A stretch of DNA of 64,000 nucleotides from Massilia sp. BJB1822 (GCF_013369485.1 NZ_JABWEB010000001.1:496001-560000); one strand, 5' to 3'. Numbered from the stretch's first letter, positions 27,072 through 37,208 are shown. The notes: generated by a model from the sequence alone, not told the origin. Numbers and translations are program-made.

Positions 27072-27535
27072 GCGCGGCGGCGCAGCAGCGTCCACAGCGA
27101 CACCAGCGCGAAGATGCCGAACCACACCACGGCCCACTGCGGAATCGACAGGCCGAAGAAGCCCTCGGTGGCGTTCTCGCACAGGCCGTCGGCCTGGAAT
27201 ACCCAAGGCAGGAAGGTCGCGGTCGGGATTTTATTCAGGAAGGTTTCCATCGGATCGATGCCGCAGGACAGGCCGGGGTGGGCCAGCACATACAAATGCT
27301 TGGCGCCCACGCCGATCCCGCCCAGCGCCGCCAGCAAGCCCAGGCCCGCGCCCAGCTTCGGCTTTTGGGCAAAAGCGCCGATCAGCGCCGTCAGGCCGAT
27401 GGCGATAAACAGATAACGCTGGATCACGCACAGCGGACAAGGCAGCAAATCCATCACATGCTGCAGATACATCGCCACCGCGATCATGCCGAAGCTGGCG
27501 GCGGCCACCGAAATCAGGACAGAGCGAGAAGTCAT
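27068..27535 (-). CDS. dsbB: Disulfide bond formation protein B
   Basis: Inner-membrane enzyme that reoxidises DsbA and passes electrons to quinones. The 155 residues form four membrane helices. The first periplasmic cysteine pair is Cys33/Cys36 (PCPLCVIQR) and the second pair is Cys91 (LSCGID) and Cys119 (DGLCENA), as needed for activity. It sits between prfA and prmC, with its stop codon overlapping the prmC start, so prmC translation is probably coupled to it. Confidence 0.95.
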   Translation of the reverse strand: MTSRSVLISVAAASFGMIAVAMYLQHVMDLLPCPLCVIQRYLFIAIGLTALIGAFAQKPKLGAGLGLLAALGGIGVGAKHLYVLAHPGLSCGIDPMETFLNKIPTATFLPWVFQADGLCENATEGFFGLSIPQWAVVWFGIFALVSLWTLLRRRA

Positions 27536-27634
27536 CGTCTAAAGAAATAAAAGTAAGGTGCGCGCCATTCTCCCACAAACCCGGCGCTGCGGGCCTTATA
27601 CCGCCCTTAACCGTTGGGCGCGCCTGGCGCCGGC

Positions 27635-28711
27635 TTAGTCGCCGAGAGCGGCGAGCTGCTCGGCCTGGTGTTCGGCGGAGAGGGCGCCCGTCAGTTCGCT
27701 CAGTTCGCCGTCCATGATCATGTCGAGCTTGTACAGCGTGAGGTTGATGCGGTGGTCGGTCATGCGCCCTTGCGGGTAGTTGTAGGTGCGGATGCGCTCG
27801 CTGCGGTCGCCCGAACCGATCAGGCTCTTGCGCGTGGCCGCTTCCTTCGATTGCTGTTCGCGCAGCTGCACGTCCTTGATGCGCGCCGCCAGCACCTTCA
27901 TGGCCGAGGCCTTGTTCTTGTGCTGCGAGCGGTCGTCCTGGCATTCGACCACGATGCCGGTCGGCAGGTGGGTGATGCGCACGGCGGAGTCGGTCTTGTT
28001 GATGTGCTGGCCGCCCGCGCCCGAGGCGCGGTAAGTGTCGATGCGCAGATCGGCCGGGTTGATGTGCACGTCCTCGACCTCGTCGGCTTCCGGCATCACG
28101 GCCACGGTGCAGGCCGAGGTGTGGATGCGGCCCTGGGTTTCGGTCGCGGGCACGCGCTGCACGCGGTGGCCGCCCGATTCGAACTTGAGCTTGGAATACA
28201 CGCCGTTGCCGATCAGGCGGGCGATCACTTCGCGGTAGCCGCCCAGGTCGCTCTCCGAGGCACTGACGATTTCCACCTGCCAGCGGTTGCGCTCGGCAAA
28301 GCGGGTGTACATGCGCAAGAGGTCGCCAGCGAACAGGGCCGATTCGTCGCCGCCGGTGCCGGCGCGGATTTCGAGGAAGATATTGCGCTCGTCATTTGCA
28401 TCCTTGGGCAGCAGCATTTTCTGCAGCTCCAGTTCCAGCTCGGCCATGCGCGCCTTGGCGGCATCGATCTCGTCCTGGGCGAAGTCCTTCATCTCGGGAT
28501 CGGCCAGCATGTCCTGCGCGGCTGCGATGTCGGTCTGGGCTTGCTGGTAGTTTTTGTACAGTTCGACCAGGGGACCCAGCTCGGCATGCTCGCGCGTCAT
28601 TTTGCGGTAGCTGTCCATATTCGCCGTGGCGCCTTCGGCCATCAGCAATTCGTCGAGCTCGACGAGACGGTTGGCGAGTTGGTCCAGCTTGGCCAGCATT
28701 GATGGTTTCAT
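27635..28711 (-). CDS. prfA: Peptide chain release factor 1
   Basis: Recognises UAA and UAG stop codons in the ribosomal A site and triggers peptide release. The 358 residues match RF1. The codon-reading tripeptide PAT is at about 188-190 ([12 protein letters not shown]), which marks RF1 rather than RF2. The catalytic GGQ is at about 233-235 ([15 protein letters not shown]). It follows hemA with an 87-base gap on the same strand, the common hemA-prfA order of proteobacteria. Confidence 0.98.
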   Translation of the reverse strand: MKPSMLAKLDQLANRLVELDELLMAEGATANMDSYRKMTREHAELGPLVELYKNYQQAQTDIAAAQDMLADPEMKDFAQDEIDAAKARMAELELELQKMLLPKDANDERNIFLEIRAGTGGDESALFAGDLLRMYTRFAERNRWQVEIVSASESDLGGYREVIARLIGNGVYSKLKFESGGHRVQRVPATETQGRIHTSACTVAVMPEADEVEDVHINPADLRIDTYRASGAGGQHINKTDSAVRITHLPTGIVVECQDDRSQHKNKASAMKVLAARIKDVQLREQQSKEAATRKSLIGSGDRSERIRTYNYPQGRMTDHRINLTLYKLDMIMDGELSELTGALSAEHQAEQLAALGD

Positions 28712-28798
28712 GGCAGTCGATTCGGTGAGGGGCGCGGGGCGCGCGGGAAAAACGGCAAGGCCGCCGCAGCGCGCGGGCGGCCGCAGGACAGGCGGGCG

Positions 28799-30073
28799 CT
28801 AACGGCGGCCGCGGAACAGCTGGGGCAGCAGGGTGGCCAGCTGGGCGCGCTCGTCGCCCTGGGCACGGTGCAGGGCTTGTTGCGGGCCGTGCATGAATTT
28901 GGCGGTCAGGCCTTTGGACAGGGCTTCCAGCACGGCTTCCACATCCTCGCCCTTGGCCAGCATCTTGCGCGCGCGTTCCAGTTCCAGCTGGCGGATCGCT
29001 TCGCCGCTTTCCTGCAGGCCCTGGATCACGGGCACCACGGCGCGGTCGTCGATCCAGTGCATGAACGATTGCACCCGGGTTTCGATGATGGCTTCGGCCT
29101 GGGCCACGGCGGCCTGGCGGTTTTCCAGCCCGGTCTGCACCACCTTGCCCAGATCGTCCACCGTGTACAGGAAGACGTCGTTGAGGCGGCCCACTTCCGC
29201 TTCGATATCGCGCGGCACGGCCAGGTCGACCATGAACATGGGCTTGTGGCGGCGCGCCTTGATGGCGCGTTCCACCAGACCGAGGCCGATCAGGGGTAGC
29301 GAGGAAGCGGTGCAGGAAATGACGATATCGTACTGGTGCAGCTGGTTCTGCAGGTCGGCCAGGCGCATGGCGCGGCCGTTGAAGCGGTGCGCCAGCAGCT
29401 CGCCGCGCTCCATGGTGCGGTTGGCGATGGTGATGGACTTCGGATTCTGCGCCGCGAAGTGGGTGGCGCACAGTTCGATCATCTCGCCGGCGCCGATGAA
29501 GAGCACGTTCTGTTCGGCGATCTTGTCGAAGATGCGCTGCGACAGGCGCACGGCGGCGGCGGCCATCGAAACGCTGTGGGCGCCGATTTCGGTGGTGCTG
29601 CGCACTTCCTTGGCGACCGAGAAGCTGCGCTGGAACAGCTGGTGCAGATAGGTGCCCAGGCCGCCCGCTTCGTCGGCGGTGCGGATGGCGTCCTTGATCT
29701 GGCCCAGGATCTGGGTTTCGCCCAGCACCATCGAATCCAGGCCGGAGGCGACGCGGAAGGTGTGGCGCACCGCATCGTGCTGGGGCAGCAGATACAGGTG
29801 GGGCCGCAGTTCGGCGTAGTTGAGCTTGTGGAAATCGGCGAGGAAATGGGCGCCCGCGTCGAGGCCGTTGTCGGCGCCGCTGGCCGCGTACAGCTCGGTG
29901 CGGTTGCAGGTGGACAGGATGGCCGCCTCGTCGCTGAAACGGTTGTCCAGACGCTGGAACCAGTTGCGCGCCGCCGTCACCGCCGTACCCAGCTGCTCAG
30001 GCGCGAACGCCAGCCGTTCGCGCAGGGCGACAGGCGCAGTGGTATGGTTGAGGCCGACGGCAAGAACTTGCAT
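28799..30073 (-). CDS. hemA: Glutamyl-tRNA reductase
   Basis: NADPH-dependent reduction of glutamyl-tRNA to glutamate-1-semialdehyde, the first step of the C5 haem pathway. The 424 residues match HemA. Seen: [20 protein letters not shown], the catalytic cysteine in [12 protein letters not shown], the segment [19 protein letters not shown], and the nucleotide-binding loop [13 protein letters not shown]. It is the first gene of the hemA-prfA-dsbB-prmC run on the minus strand. Confidence 0.98.
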   Translation of the reverse strand: MQVLAVGLNHTTAPVALRERLAFAPEQLGTAVTAARNWFQRLDNRFSDEAAILSTCNRTELYAASGADNGLDAGAHFLADFHKLNYAELRPHLYLLPQHDAVRHTFRVASGLDSMVLGETQILGQIKDAIRTADEAGGLGTYLHQLFQRSFSVAKEVRSTTEIGAHSVSMAAAAVRLSQRIFDKIAEQNVLFIGAGEMIELCATHFAAQNPKSITIANRTMERGELLAHRFNGRAMRLADLQNQLHQYDIVISCTASSLPLIGLGLVERAIKARRHKPMFMVDLAVPRDIEAEVGRLNDVFLYTVDDLGKVVQTGLENRQAAVAQAEAIIETRVQSFMHWIDDRAVVPVIQGLQESGEAIRQLELERARKMLAKGEDVEAVLEALSKGLTAKFMHGPQQALHRAQGDERAQLATLLPQLFRGRR

Positions 30074-30158
30074 TTCTGGAATTTTGGCAGGCGTTGGCCG
30101 ACATTATACCGTGATGTTCCTCCCGGTACATTTTCTTGCCCAGACTGTGGTAGCGCTG

Positions 30159-30848
30159 TCAGACGCCAAGTTTCTCCAGCCGGTAGCCGTAACTGTAGAC
30201 CGGCACCAGGCGGAAACCGTTCTCCGGCTTGAGCTGCAGCTTGTTGCGCACGCGCGAGACATGGGTATCCATGGTGCGCGAAGGGACATCGGTTTCGCGT
30301 ATCCACACCGTCTCATGGATGTAGGCGCGCGACAGCGGACGGCCGATATTGCGGAAAAACAGCAGGGCCAGCGAGAATTCCTTGTGCGTCACATCGAGCA
30401 CCAGGCCGTCGCGCAGCAGGCGGCCGGGGCGGGTTTCAAACACATACTGGCCGAATTGCAGCTGTTCCGCCCCGTTCTGGGCCGGATAGGCGCGGCGCAG
30501 CATGGCTTGCACGCGCGTCACCAGCTCGCTGCGCCGCAGCGGCTTGACCAGGTAGTCGTTGGCGCCGGCGGCCAGGCCGGCCACGATATCGTCCTCGCCC
30601 GAGGTGGTGGTCATGAAGATGACGGGGGCCGGCTCCGGCAGGCGCTCGCGGGCGCGGCGCAGCAGCTCGGCGGCGTTGATGTCCTCGGTTTGCCAGTCGA
30701 GGATCAGCATATCGTAATTCTCGCGGCGCAGCTGGTTCAGCGCATCCTTGCCGGTCTGGAAGCCATGGCAGACATGGCCGGCGGAACTCAGCACCTGGCA
30801 GATCAAGTCCGTCTGATTGCGTTCTTTATCGAGTACAACGATTCTCAT
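30159..30848 (-). CDS. OmpR/PhoB-type response regulator
   Basis: 229 residues. The receiver domain has Asp51 as phosphoacceptor (MLILDWQTED) and the conserved Lys in YLVKPLRR. The acidic pocket at positions 6-8 reads LDK, with one Asp rather than two. A winged-helix DNA-binding domain follows (about 130-225; VTHKEFSLALLFFRNIGRPL, TMDTHVSRVRNKL, GYGYRL-like end SYGYRLEKLG). No kinase gene is next to it, so it is an orphan regulator here. Target genes are unknown. Confidence 0.9.
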   Translation of the reverse strand: MRIVVLDKERNQTDLICQVLSSAGHVCHGFQTGKDALNQLRRENYDMLILDWQTEDINAAELLRRARERLPEPAPVIFMTTTSGEDDIVAGLAAGANDYLVKPLRRSELVTRVQAMLRRAYPAQNGAEQLQFGQYVFETRPGRLLRDGLVLDVTHKEFSLALLFFRNIGRPLSRAYIHETVWIRETDVPSRTMDTHVSRVRNKLQLKPENGFRLVPVYSYGYRLEKLGV

Positions 30849-31049
30849 ATAAGACAGGCTTGTTAAACAATGGTTACAGGAATAATAACAGGGATTTACA
30901 ATTCACATCTTCACGAACTGTAACGTTCCATTAAGAAATTCCATCCTGAGGCGGTGCGGACCCGTCTAGCGATAACACGGTACACTGGAAAAACACGCGA
31001 ATCAATGAAATTTTACAAAAATTGCAATATTGCATAGGAGCGCTGCCGC

Positions 31050-31532
31050 ATGCCTGACTGGACCCTGATGCCCGCCTCGGAGCGCGATATTGAGGAAGTG
31101 AAAGCCCGCTGCCGGCGCATCGTCAAGCGTCGCGCCGCCGTCTCGGCCGGGATTGCCGCCGTGCCGCTGCCGGGCGTGGACCTGGCGGCCGACCTGGGCC
31201 TGTTTGCCGCCGTGATCGACGACATCAACCACGAATTTGGCCTGACACCGGCCCAGATCGAGCGTCTGCAGCCGAAATTCCGCCTGATCGCGTATGAAGC
31301 CGCGCTCAGCGTCGGCGGCATGCTGATAGGAAAATTGATCACCAAGGAGCTGGTGCTGCAGCTCTTGCGGCGCAGCGGCGCCAAGCTGCTGGCCAAGCAA
31401 GCCACGCGGATCGTCCCGATCGCCGGCCAGATCGCCTCCGCCGCGATTGGTTTCGTCGCCTTCCGCCAGATCGGCAACCAGCACATCGACGCCTGCGCCA
31501 AAGTCGCCGCCGAGCTGCTCGCCGCGCGCTAA
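31050..31532 (+). CDS. Conserved hypothetical protein with hydrophobic helices
   Basis: Not recognised with confidence. The 160-residue protein has a basic N-terminal helix (EEVKARCRRIVKRRAAV), a small-residue hydrophobic stretch (SAGIAAVPLPGVDLAADLGLFAAVIDDI), and a second one near the C-terminus (IVPIAGQIASAAIGFVAF). The PxPGxD pattern recalls DUF697/YcjF-like proteins often found next to small GTPases, but no GTPase is adjacent. It probably associates with membranes. AGGAG lies 9 bases before the ATG. It is convergent with minE and shares the terminator between them. Confidence 0.7.
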   Translation: MPDWTLMPASERDIEEVKARCRRIVKRRAAVSAGIAAVPLPGVDLAADLGLFAAVIDDINHEFGLTPAQIERLQPKFRLIAYEAALSVGGMLIGKLITKELVLQLLRRSGAKLLAKQATRIVPIAGQIASAAIGFVAFRQIGNQHIDACAKVAAELLAAR

Positions 31533-31547
31533 GTCTTTGATCCGGAT

Positions 31548-31587
31548 AAAAAATGTCCCGCTCCGGCATCGGCGGGAGCGGGACATT
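31548..31587 (-). terminator. Intrinsic terminator of minCDE
   Basis: A 13-base perfect stem (AATGTCCCGCTCC with its complement at 31575-31587) and a 10-base loop. On the minus strand it is followed by six T residues (31553-31548). It lies 20 bases after the minE stop and may also slow transcripts from the convergent gene at 31050. Confidence 0.88.
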
Positions 31588-31607
31588 CTGGCGCCGGACC
31601 GACAGGG

Positions 31608-31859
31608 TCAGGCGTCGGGCAGGACGACGTTGACGTCGAGGACTTCGAGGTTGCCTTGGCGGTCGAGCGAGATCTTGATGTCGTCGGCGTTGACCTTGGT
31701 GTACTTGGAGATGACTTCGATCAGCTCTTTGTGCAGGGCGGGCAGGAAGTCGGGTCCGCTACGGCCGTTGCGCTCGCGGGCGATGATGATTTGCAGCCGT
31801 TCTTTGGCCGCATTGGCCGATTTCGGCTTGTTCGGGAATAAAAAGGAAAGCAGGGCCAT
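31608..31859 (-). CDS. minE: Cell division topological specificity factor MinE
   Basis: Drives pole-to-pole oscillation of MinCD by stimulating the MinD ATPase, so that the Z ring forms at midcell. The 83 residues match MinE (88 in E. coli). Seen: the membrane-targeting start MALLSFLF, the MinD-contact helix [15 protein letters not shown], and the dimer domain [20 protein letters not shown]. It starts one base after the minD stop, as the last gene of the minCDE operon. Confidence 0.98.
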   Translation of the reverse strand: MALLSFLFPNKPKSANAAKERLQIIIARERNGRSGPDFLPALHKELIEVISKYTKVNADDIKISLDRQGNLEVLDVNVVLPDA

Positions 31860-32675
31860 TTACTTTGCTCCAAAAATACGCTGCAGGAGACCTGGCTTTT
31901 CGTAGTTGGTATAGCGCAGCGGCGTTTCGTGGCCGAGGAAGCGCGAGATCACGTCTTCGTACGCGTTCGCGACGTCGGTGCCCTTGAAGTGGATGGCGGG
32001 ATTGCCCTGGTTCGAGGCGTGCAGCACTTGCTCCGATTCGGGAATGATGCCGATCAGGGGAATGCGCAGGATCTCTTGCACGTCGGTGAAGGACAGCATT
32101 TCGCCCGCTTCCACGCGTTTCGGCGCGTAGCGGGTGATCAGCAGGTGCTCTTTCACCGGTTCGCCGCCGGACTGGGCGCGGCGCGATTTGGCCTGGATGA
32201 TGCCGAGGATGCGGTCGGAGTCGCGCACCGAGGACACTTCGGGATTGGTCACGATCAGCGCTTCGTCGGCGAAGGTCAGCGCCATCAGGGCGCCGTGCTC
32301 GATGCCGGCCGGCGAGTCGCAGATGATGTACTCGAAGCCCATATTGATCAGCTCGTGCAGCACCTCTTCCACGCCCTCTTCGGTCAGCGCGTCCTTGTCG
32401 CGCGTTTGCGAGGCGGGCAGGATGAACAGGTTTTCGCAGTGCTTGTCCTTGATCAGGGCCTGGTTCAGCGAGGCTTCTTTATTGACGACATTGATCAGGT
32501 CGTACACCACGCGGCGTTCGCAGCCCATGATCAAGTCCAGATTGCGCAGGCCAACGTCGAAGTCGATGACCACGGTCTTGTGTCCGCGCAGGGCCAGGCC
32601 GCTGGCGAAGCTGGCGCTGGAAGTCGTTTTGCCGACACCGCCCTTGCCGGACGTCACAACAATAATTCTTGCCAC
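31860..32675 (-). CDS. minD: Septum-site determining ATPase MinD
   Basis: Membrane-cycling ATPase that carries MinC to the cell poles. The 271 residues match MinD. The deviant Walker A motif is at the N-terminus (SGKGGVGKTTSSASFA), then FDVGLRNLDLIMGCERR and YIICDSPAGIE. The C-terminal amphipathic membrane-binding helix reads EKPGLLQRIFGAK. It lies between minC and minE on the minus strand. Confidence 0.98.
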   Translation of the reverse strand: MARIIVVTSGKGGVGKTTSSASFASGLALRGHKTVVIDFDVGLRNLDLIMGCERRVVYDLINVVNKEASLNQALIKDKHCENLFILPASQTRDKDALTEEGVEEVLHELINMGFEYIICDSPAGIEHGALMALTFADEALIVTNPEVSSVRDSDRILGIIQAKSRRAQSGGEPVKEHLLITRYAPKRVEAGEMLSFTDVQEILRIPLIGIIPESEQVLHASNQGNPAIHFKGTDVANAYEDVISRFLGHETPLRYTNYEKPGLLQRIFGAK

Positions 32676-32702
32676 AAATAATCCTTTTTTGAGTGCCGTG
32701 CT

Positions 32703-33470
32703 TTATGCGCGGGTTGCGGAATTGACAGATTGTATATCCAGTCGGTCGCCGACGAGCCTGATTTGTGTGGGCTGTCGCGCGTGGGCCGCAGGGAAACCGT
32801 CTTCGAAGGTGCTATACACACCGGCGATCGACAGCAGTTCGGGCGCCATCGAGAGCGCGAAGATGCGGGCGTCGGTTTTGCCGGACGCCCCGGCCAGCGC
32901 GCGGCCGTTGAGGGTGTTGTAGACGTGGATGCTGCCGTCGGCGATCAGTTCCGCGCCGTTGTTGACCACGGCCATGACGATCAGGTCGCCGCCTCGCGCG
33001 TAAATGCGCTGGCCGGCGCGCACCGGGGTGTCGATGATCATGGTGCCGCCGGCGCCCACGGCCGGGGCCGTTGCTGGGGCGGCTGCGGCGGCCGGCGCGG
33101 CGGGTGCCGCCTTGGCCGGAGCGGGCGCGGGTGGCGCCGGCTCGTCGCGCTTGCCGCTGTCGAGCGAGAGGCCGTGGGCCTGGATTTCTTCCACCATGTC
33201 CGGCGTGGCGTTGCGCACGGCCACCGGGTTCAGGCGGTATTTCTTGAGCAGGGCGACGGTGCTGGCCCAGTCGATGCGCTCGCTGCCGGGCGCCAGGGAA
33301 CCGACGTCGATCACGGCCAGGTCGCCTTCGAAGAAGTCCGGCACGCCGCCGGTCATTTCGTTCAGCGCGGCGTCGAGCGCGATGCCATCCGAGGTGTAAA
33401 GGATGGCGGAAACGGCGACGACGGTGGAAATCTTGATTTCGATGGGCTTCTGGAACGTGCTTTTGGACAT
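32703..33470 (-). CDS. minC: Septum formation inhibitor MinC
   Basis: Inhibits FtsZ assembly away from midcell. The 255 residues contain an N-terminal FtsZ-contact domain (to about 110), an alanine/proline-rich linker (about 125-155, PAPAPAKAAPAAPAAAAAPA), and the C-terminal beta-helix that binds MinD (from GTMIIDTPVRAGQRIYARGG, with RIFALSMAPELLSIAGVY). First gene of the minCDE operon; minD starts 27 bases after its stop. Confidence 0.97.
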   Translation of the reverse strand: MSKSTFQKPIEIKISTVVAVSAILYTSDGIALDAALNEMTGGVPDFFEGDLAVIDVGSLAPGSERIDWASTVALLKKYRLNPVAVRNATPDMVEEIQAHGLSLDSGKRDEPAPPAPAPAKAAPAAPAAAAAPATAPAVGAGGTMIIDTPVRAGQRIYARGGDLIVMAVVNNGAELIADGSIHVYNTLNGRALAGASGKTDARIFALSMAPELLSIAGVYSTFEDGFPAAHARQPTQIRLVGDRLDIQSVNSATRA

Positions 33471-33530
33471 AAACGGTAGTAAGAAGTGGGCTGGCCCGGC
33501 CCCAGCATTCTACTGTGGAAAATCAAGAAA

Positions 33531-33566
33531 GGGGAGTGGCTTTGCTTGAATCAAAGCGCGCTCCCC
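33531..33566 (-). terminator. Likely intrinsic terminator of metE
   Basis: An interrupted stem: GGGGAG, two bases, GCTTTG, a seven-base loop, CAAAGC, three bases, CTCCCC. On the minus strand it is followed by a T-rich run (TTTCTTGATTTT). It lies 28 bases past the metE stop. Confidence 0.6.
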
Positions 33567-33594
33567 CTAGCATCCATGCGTGTTACAGCCGTTT

Positions 33595-35976
33595 TTATGC
33601 CGCCGCGACCTTCGTCTCGGCCCGCAGCTGGCGCGCCGCGCTGACCATATTGGCCAGGGCCAGATTGGTTTCGTCCCAGCCGCGCGTCTTCAGGCCGCAG
33701 TCCGGGTTGACCCACAGATTGGACGGCGGGATCACGGCGCTGGCCTTGCGCAGCAGGGCCGTCATCTCGGCGGCCGAGGGCACGCGCGGCGAGTGGATGT
33801 CGTACACGCCGGGGCCGATCTCGTTCGGGTAGCGGAACTGGCCGAAGCCGCGCAGCAGCTCCATATCCGAGCGGCTGGTTTCGATGGTGATGACGTCGGC
33901 GTCCATGGCGGCGATCTGCGGCAGGATGTCGTTGAACTCGGCGTAGCACATATGGGTGTGGATCTGGGTGGCGTCGCGCGCCACGCCGGCGCTCAGGCGG
34001 AAGGCCTTGGTGGCCCAGTCCAGATAGGCATGCCACTGGCTGCGGCGCAGCGGCAAGCCTTCGCGCACGGCCGGTTCGTCGATCTGGATCACGGCGATGC
34101 CGGCTTGTTCCAAGTCGGCCACCTCGTCGCGGATGGCGAGCGCGATCTGCAGCGCGGTGCGCTCGCGCGGCTGGTCGTCGCGCACGAAGGACCATTGAAG
34201 GATGGTGACGGGGCCGGTCAGCATGCCTTTCACGGGCTTTTTCGTCAGGCTTTGCGCGTGCACGGTCCAGGCCACGGTCATGGCGGCGGGGCGGGCGACG
34301 TCGCCATAGATCACGGGCGGCTTGACGCAGCGCGAACCATAGGACTGCACCCAGCCGTTCTGGGTGAAGGCGAAGCCGTCGAGCTGCTCGCCGAAGTATT
34401 CGACCATATCGTTGCGCTCGGCCTCGCCGTGCACCAGCACGTCCAGGCCGAGGATTTCCTGGCGCTCGATGGCGTAGGCGATTTCCTCGCGCATCGCGGC
34501 CTCGTAGGCGGCGGCCGTCAGCTCGCCGCGCTTGAAGGCGGCGCGCGCACCGCGGATGGCCGGGGTTTGCGGGAAGGAGCCGATGGTCGTCGTCGGGAAG
34601 GCGGGCAGCTGCAGGCGCGCGCGCTGCACTTGCTGGCGCTGGGCGAACGGCGCGGCGCGGCGGTCGGCTTGCGGATCGGCCGCCACCGCCTCCAGGCGCG
34701 CCGCGACGGCGGCATTGTGGACGCGGGCGCTGGCGCGGCGGGCGGTGATGCGGGCGCGGGCATCGGCCAGCGCCGCAGCGGTGGCATCGGCGGTGGGCTG
34801 GCCAGCGCCGGCATGGCCTGCGTCCGCCGGTGCCACTGCCGCTTTCAGCACGGCCAGCTCCCCGAGTTTTTCGGCGGCGAAGGCGAGCCAGCTTTTCAGT
34901 TCCGGATCGAGCCGGGTTTCAGCATCGAGGCTGAACGGCACATGCAGCAGGGAGCAGGAGGTGGACAGCCACAGCTTGCCATCGCGCTTGGCCAGCACGG
35001 GCGCCAGGCGGGCCAGGGCCGCATCCAGATCGCTGCGCCAGATATTGCGGCCGTCGAGGATGCCGACCGACAGGACCTTGTGCGCTGGCAGCCAGTCGGC
35101 CACATTGATCAGCTCATGCGCGGCGCGCACGCCGTCCACATGCAGGCCGGCGACCGGCAGGCGGCAGGCCAGGCTCAGGTTTTCTTCCAGCGGGGCGAAG
35201 TAGGTGGCCAGCAGCAACTGGGCGCCGGCCTGGTTGAGCTGCCAGTAGGCCTGCTCGAAGGCATTGCGCCAGGCGGACGGCAGGTCCAGGCCGAGAATCG
35301 GCTCGTCGATCTGGACCCATGCCACGCCCTGTTCCTTCAGGCGGCTGAGCAGCGCGCCGTAAGTGGGCAGCAGGCGTTCCAGCAGGTCGAGGCGGGAGAA
35401 GCCCTCGGCCGCCGCGCGTTCCTTGCCCAGATACAGGAAGCTCAAGGGGCCGAGCAGTACGGCCTTGACCGGATGGCCCAAGGCTTGTGCTTCCGCCACT
35501 TCGCCCAGCAGACGCTCGCCGGCCAGGGCAAAGGCGGTCTGTTCCGAGAATTCCGGCACCAGGTAGTGGTAGTTGGTGTCGAACCACTTGGTCATTTCCA
35601 GCGCGTGTCCAGCATGAGCGGCATGGCCGCAGCCGGGACCGTGGCCGCAGGCGGCGTCGGTACGGCCGCCGCGCGCCATCGTGAAGTAGCGCGCCAGGGC
35701 CGAATCGTGCGCGCCGAAGCCGAAGCGGGCCGGTTCGCAGCCGAACAGCTGGATGTGGTTGGCGACGTGGTCGTAGTAGGCGAAATCGCCGACGGTGACG
35801 AAATCGAGGCCGGCGGCGCGCTGCTGCTCCCAGTGGCGCGCGCGCAGTTCGCGGCCTGTCGCTTCCAGCTCGCTTTCGCTCGCTTCGCCGCGCCAGTGGC
35901 GTTCCAGCGCGAATTTCAGTTCACGCGCCGCGCCGATGCGCGGAAAGCCGGGGATATGGGTCTGAATTGCATTCAT
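33595..35976 (-). CDS. metE: Cobalamin-independent methionine synthase
   Basis: Transfers the methyl group of 5-methyltetrahydropteroyl-triglutamate to homocysteine. The 793 residues are about 40 longer than E. coli MetE (753). Zinc/homocysteine ligands are present: His and Cys in [11 protein letters not shown], Glu in TIETSRSD, and Cys in [12 protein letters not shown] chose the ATG at 35976, as [20 protein letters not shown] matches the family N-terminus. A Cys/His-rich insert (residues 104-125, [14 protein letters not shown]) precedes the conserved [14 protein letters not shown], and an alanine-rich linker joins the two barrels. Divergent from metR, which should activate it. Confidence 0.97.
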   Translation of the reverse strand: MNAIQTHIPGFPRIGAARELKFALERHWRGEASESELEATGRELRARHWEQQRAAGLDFVTVGDFAYYDHVANHIQLFGCEPARFGFGAHDSALARYFTMARGGRTDAACGHGPGCGHAAHAGHALEMTKWFDTNYHYLVPEFSEQTAFALAGERLLGEVAEAQALGHPVKAVLLGPLSFLYLGKERAAAEGFSRLDLLERLLPTYGALLSRLKEQGVAWVQIDEPILGLDLPSAWRNAFEQAYWQLNQAGAQLLLATYFAPLEENLSLACRLPVAGLHVDGVRAAHELINVADWLPAHKVLSVGILDGRNIWRSDLDAALARLAPVLAKRDGKLWLSTSCSLLHVPFSLDAETRLDPELKSWLAFAAEKLGELAVLKAAVAPADAGHAGAGQPTADATAAALADARARITARRASARVHNAAVAARLEAVAADPQADRRAAPFAQRQQVQRARLQLPAFPTTTIGSFPQTPAIRGARAAFKRGELTAAAYEAAMREEIAYAIERQEILGLDVLVHGEAERNDMVEYFGEQLDGFAFTQNGWVQSYGSRCVKPPVIYGDVARPAAMTVAWTVHAQSLTKKPVKGMLTGPVTILQWSFVRDDQPRERTALQIALAIRDEVADLEQAGIAVIQIDEPAVREGLPLRRSQWHAYLDWATKAFRLSAGVARDATQIHTHMCYAEFNDILPQIAAMDADVITIETSRSDMELLRGFGQFRYPNEIGPGVYDIHSPRVPSAAEMTALLRKASAVIPPSNLWVNPDCGLKTRGWDETNLALANMVSAARQLRAETKVAAA

Positions 35977-36063
35977 GAAATTGTCATCCGCATTAAATAT
36001 TGGTGATGTAGAGTGTGCGACAATTCTTCCCATAACAAAAACGAAAGATTTTGCGTCTTAACT

Positions 36064-36076
36064 TGAAAGATTTTCA
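36064..36076 (+). promoter_or_regulatory. MetR box in the metE-metR intergenic region
   Basis: TGAA, five bases, TTCA exactly matches the E. coli MetR consensus. It lies 9 bases before the metR start and about 90 bases upstream of the divergent metE start, fitting metR autoregulation and metE activation. Confidence 0.7.
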
Positions 36077-36085
36077 TATAAAATC

Positions 36086-36994
36086 ATGCTGGAAATCCGC
36101 CATCTCCGCACCCTGTCCGCGCTGCGCTCGGCCGGCAGTCTGGTGCGCGCTGCACAATTGCTGAATCTGACGCAATCGGCCCTGTCGCATCAGATCAAGC
36201 TGCTGGAAGATCGCTACGGCGGTCCCCTGTTCGAGCGCAAGACCGTGCCCATCGGGTTTACCGCCACCGGCGCGCGCCTGTTGCGCCTGGCCGACACCTT
36301 GTTGCCGGAAATCGAGCAAGCCGAACGCGATGTGGCCCGCCTGTCCCAGGGCGACCAGGGCCAGTTGCGCGTGGCGCTCGAATGCCATACCTGCTTCGAT
36401 TGGCTGATGCCGGTCATGGACGAATTCCGCCAGCGCTGGCCGGAAGTGGAAATCGACCTGGTGTCGGGCTTCCACAGCGAACCTTGCGACCTGCTGCGCG
36501 CCGGCAATGCCGACCTGGTGATTGGCTCCAACTACGCCAGCGAGTTCGCCACCTTCCCGTTGTTCCGTTTTGAAATCCTGACGGTGATGGCGCTCAAGCA
36601 TAAATTGCAGGCCAAGCGCCGCCTGCAGGCGGCCGACTTCGAAGGCGAAACCCTGATCACCTATCCGGTGCCGGAATCGCGCATTGACCTGATCCGCGAA
36701 GTGCTGAAGCCGGCTGGCATCAATTACCAGCGCCGCACGGCCGAGCTGACGGTGGCTGTGCTGCAACTGGTGGCGAGCCGGCGCGGCGTGGCGGCGTTGC
36801 CGAACTGGGCCATCAAGAACTATGTGGACTACGACTATGTGAGCGCGCGCCCGGTCGGCGACCAGGGCTTGTGGAGCGATCTGTTCGTGTCGGTGCCGGA
36901 CGCCTTGCGGCAGAAAGCCTTCGTGCTCGACTTTGTGAATGTGATACGGGAACAGTGCGCGCGCACGCTGGACGGTATCGAATTATTGTCGTGA
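36086..36994 (+). CDS. metR: LysR-type regulator of methionine synthesis, MetR
   Basis: 302 residues. The N-terminal helix-turn-helix (about 1-60, LRSAGSLVRAAQLLNLTQSALSHQIKLLE) and the ligand-binding domain match MetR, whose co-inducer is homocysteine. Divergent position to metE and a consensus MetR box between them support the assignment. No clear SD precedes the ATG. A palindrome spans its stop codon, followed by a short T-run. Confidence 0.93.
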   Translation: MLEIRHLRTLSALRSAGSLVRAAQLLNLTQSALSHQIKLLEDRYGGPLFERKTVPIGFTATGARLLRLADTLLPEIEQAERDVARLSQGDQGQLRVALECHTCFDWLMPVMDEFRQRWPEVEIDLVSGFHSEPCDLLRAGNADLVIGSNYASEFATFPLFRFEILTVMALKHKLQAKRRLQAADFEGETLITYPVPESRIDLIREVLKPAGINYQRRTAELTVAVLQLVASRRGVAALPNWAIKNYVDYDYVSARPVGDQGLWSDLFVSVPDALRQKAFVLDFVNVIREQCARTLDGIELLS

Positions 36995-37010
36995 CGACAA
37001 TTGTCTTTTT
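36985..37010 (+). terminator. Weak terminator candidate at the metR stop
   Basis: ATTGTCGT and ACGACAAT flank one base (36993), spanning the metR stop codon; TTGTC and five T residues follow (to 37010). With a usable loop the stem shrinks to about 6-7 pairs of low GC, so termination would be weak. Confidence 0.35.
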
Positions 37011-37208
37011 GTGCACAATTGCAGCAAGCTTGATTTAAATCAAACGTTCTTTGTCGCTCAACAATTAGCATTTCTGCTCTACGTCAATGCACACCCCAGA
37101 TTTCCAGTAAGAGACTACTGGAATAGGCCCACGCTGTTCGTTAGAATGAAACCAACGATATCGCTTGACCAACCTCGCTGAAAAATTTTCAGTACACTGG
37201 AGAAACAA

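Noticed and set aside
27072..27206. Extended N-terminus of PrmC
   Set aside because: The extra 45 residues lie wholly within dsbB in another frame and have no match to the family; the ATG at 27071 gives normal length.
33580..36006. A plus-strand frame of about 800 codons opposite metE
   Set aside because: MetE is unmistakable on the minus strand with all metal ligands; the antisense frame is a composition artefact.
36010..36027. An AGTGTGCGA stretch upstream of metE resembling the ohr half-site
   Set aside because: Only a partial match with no dyad partner; probably chance.
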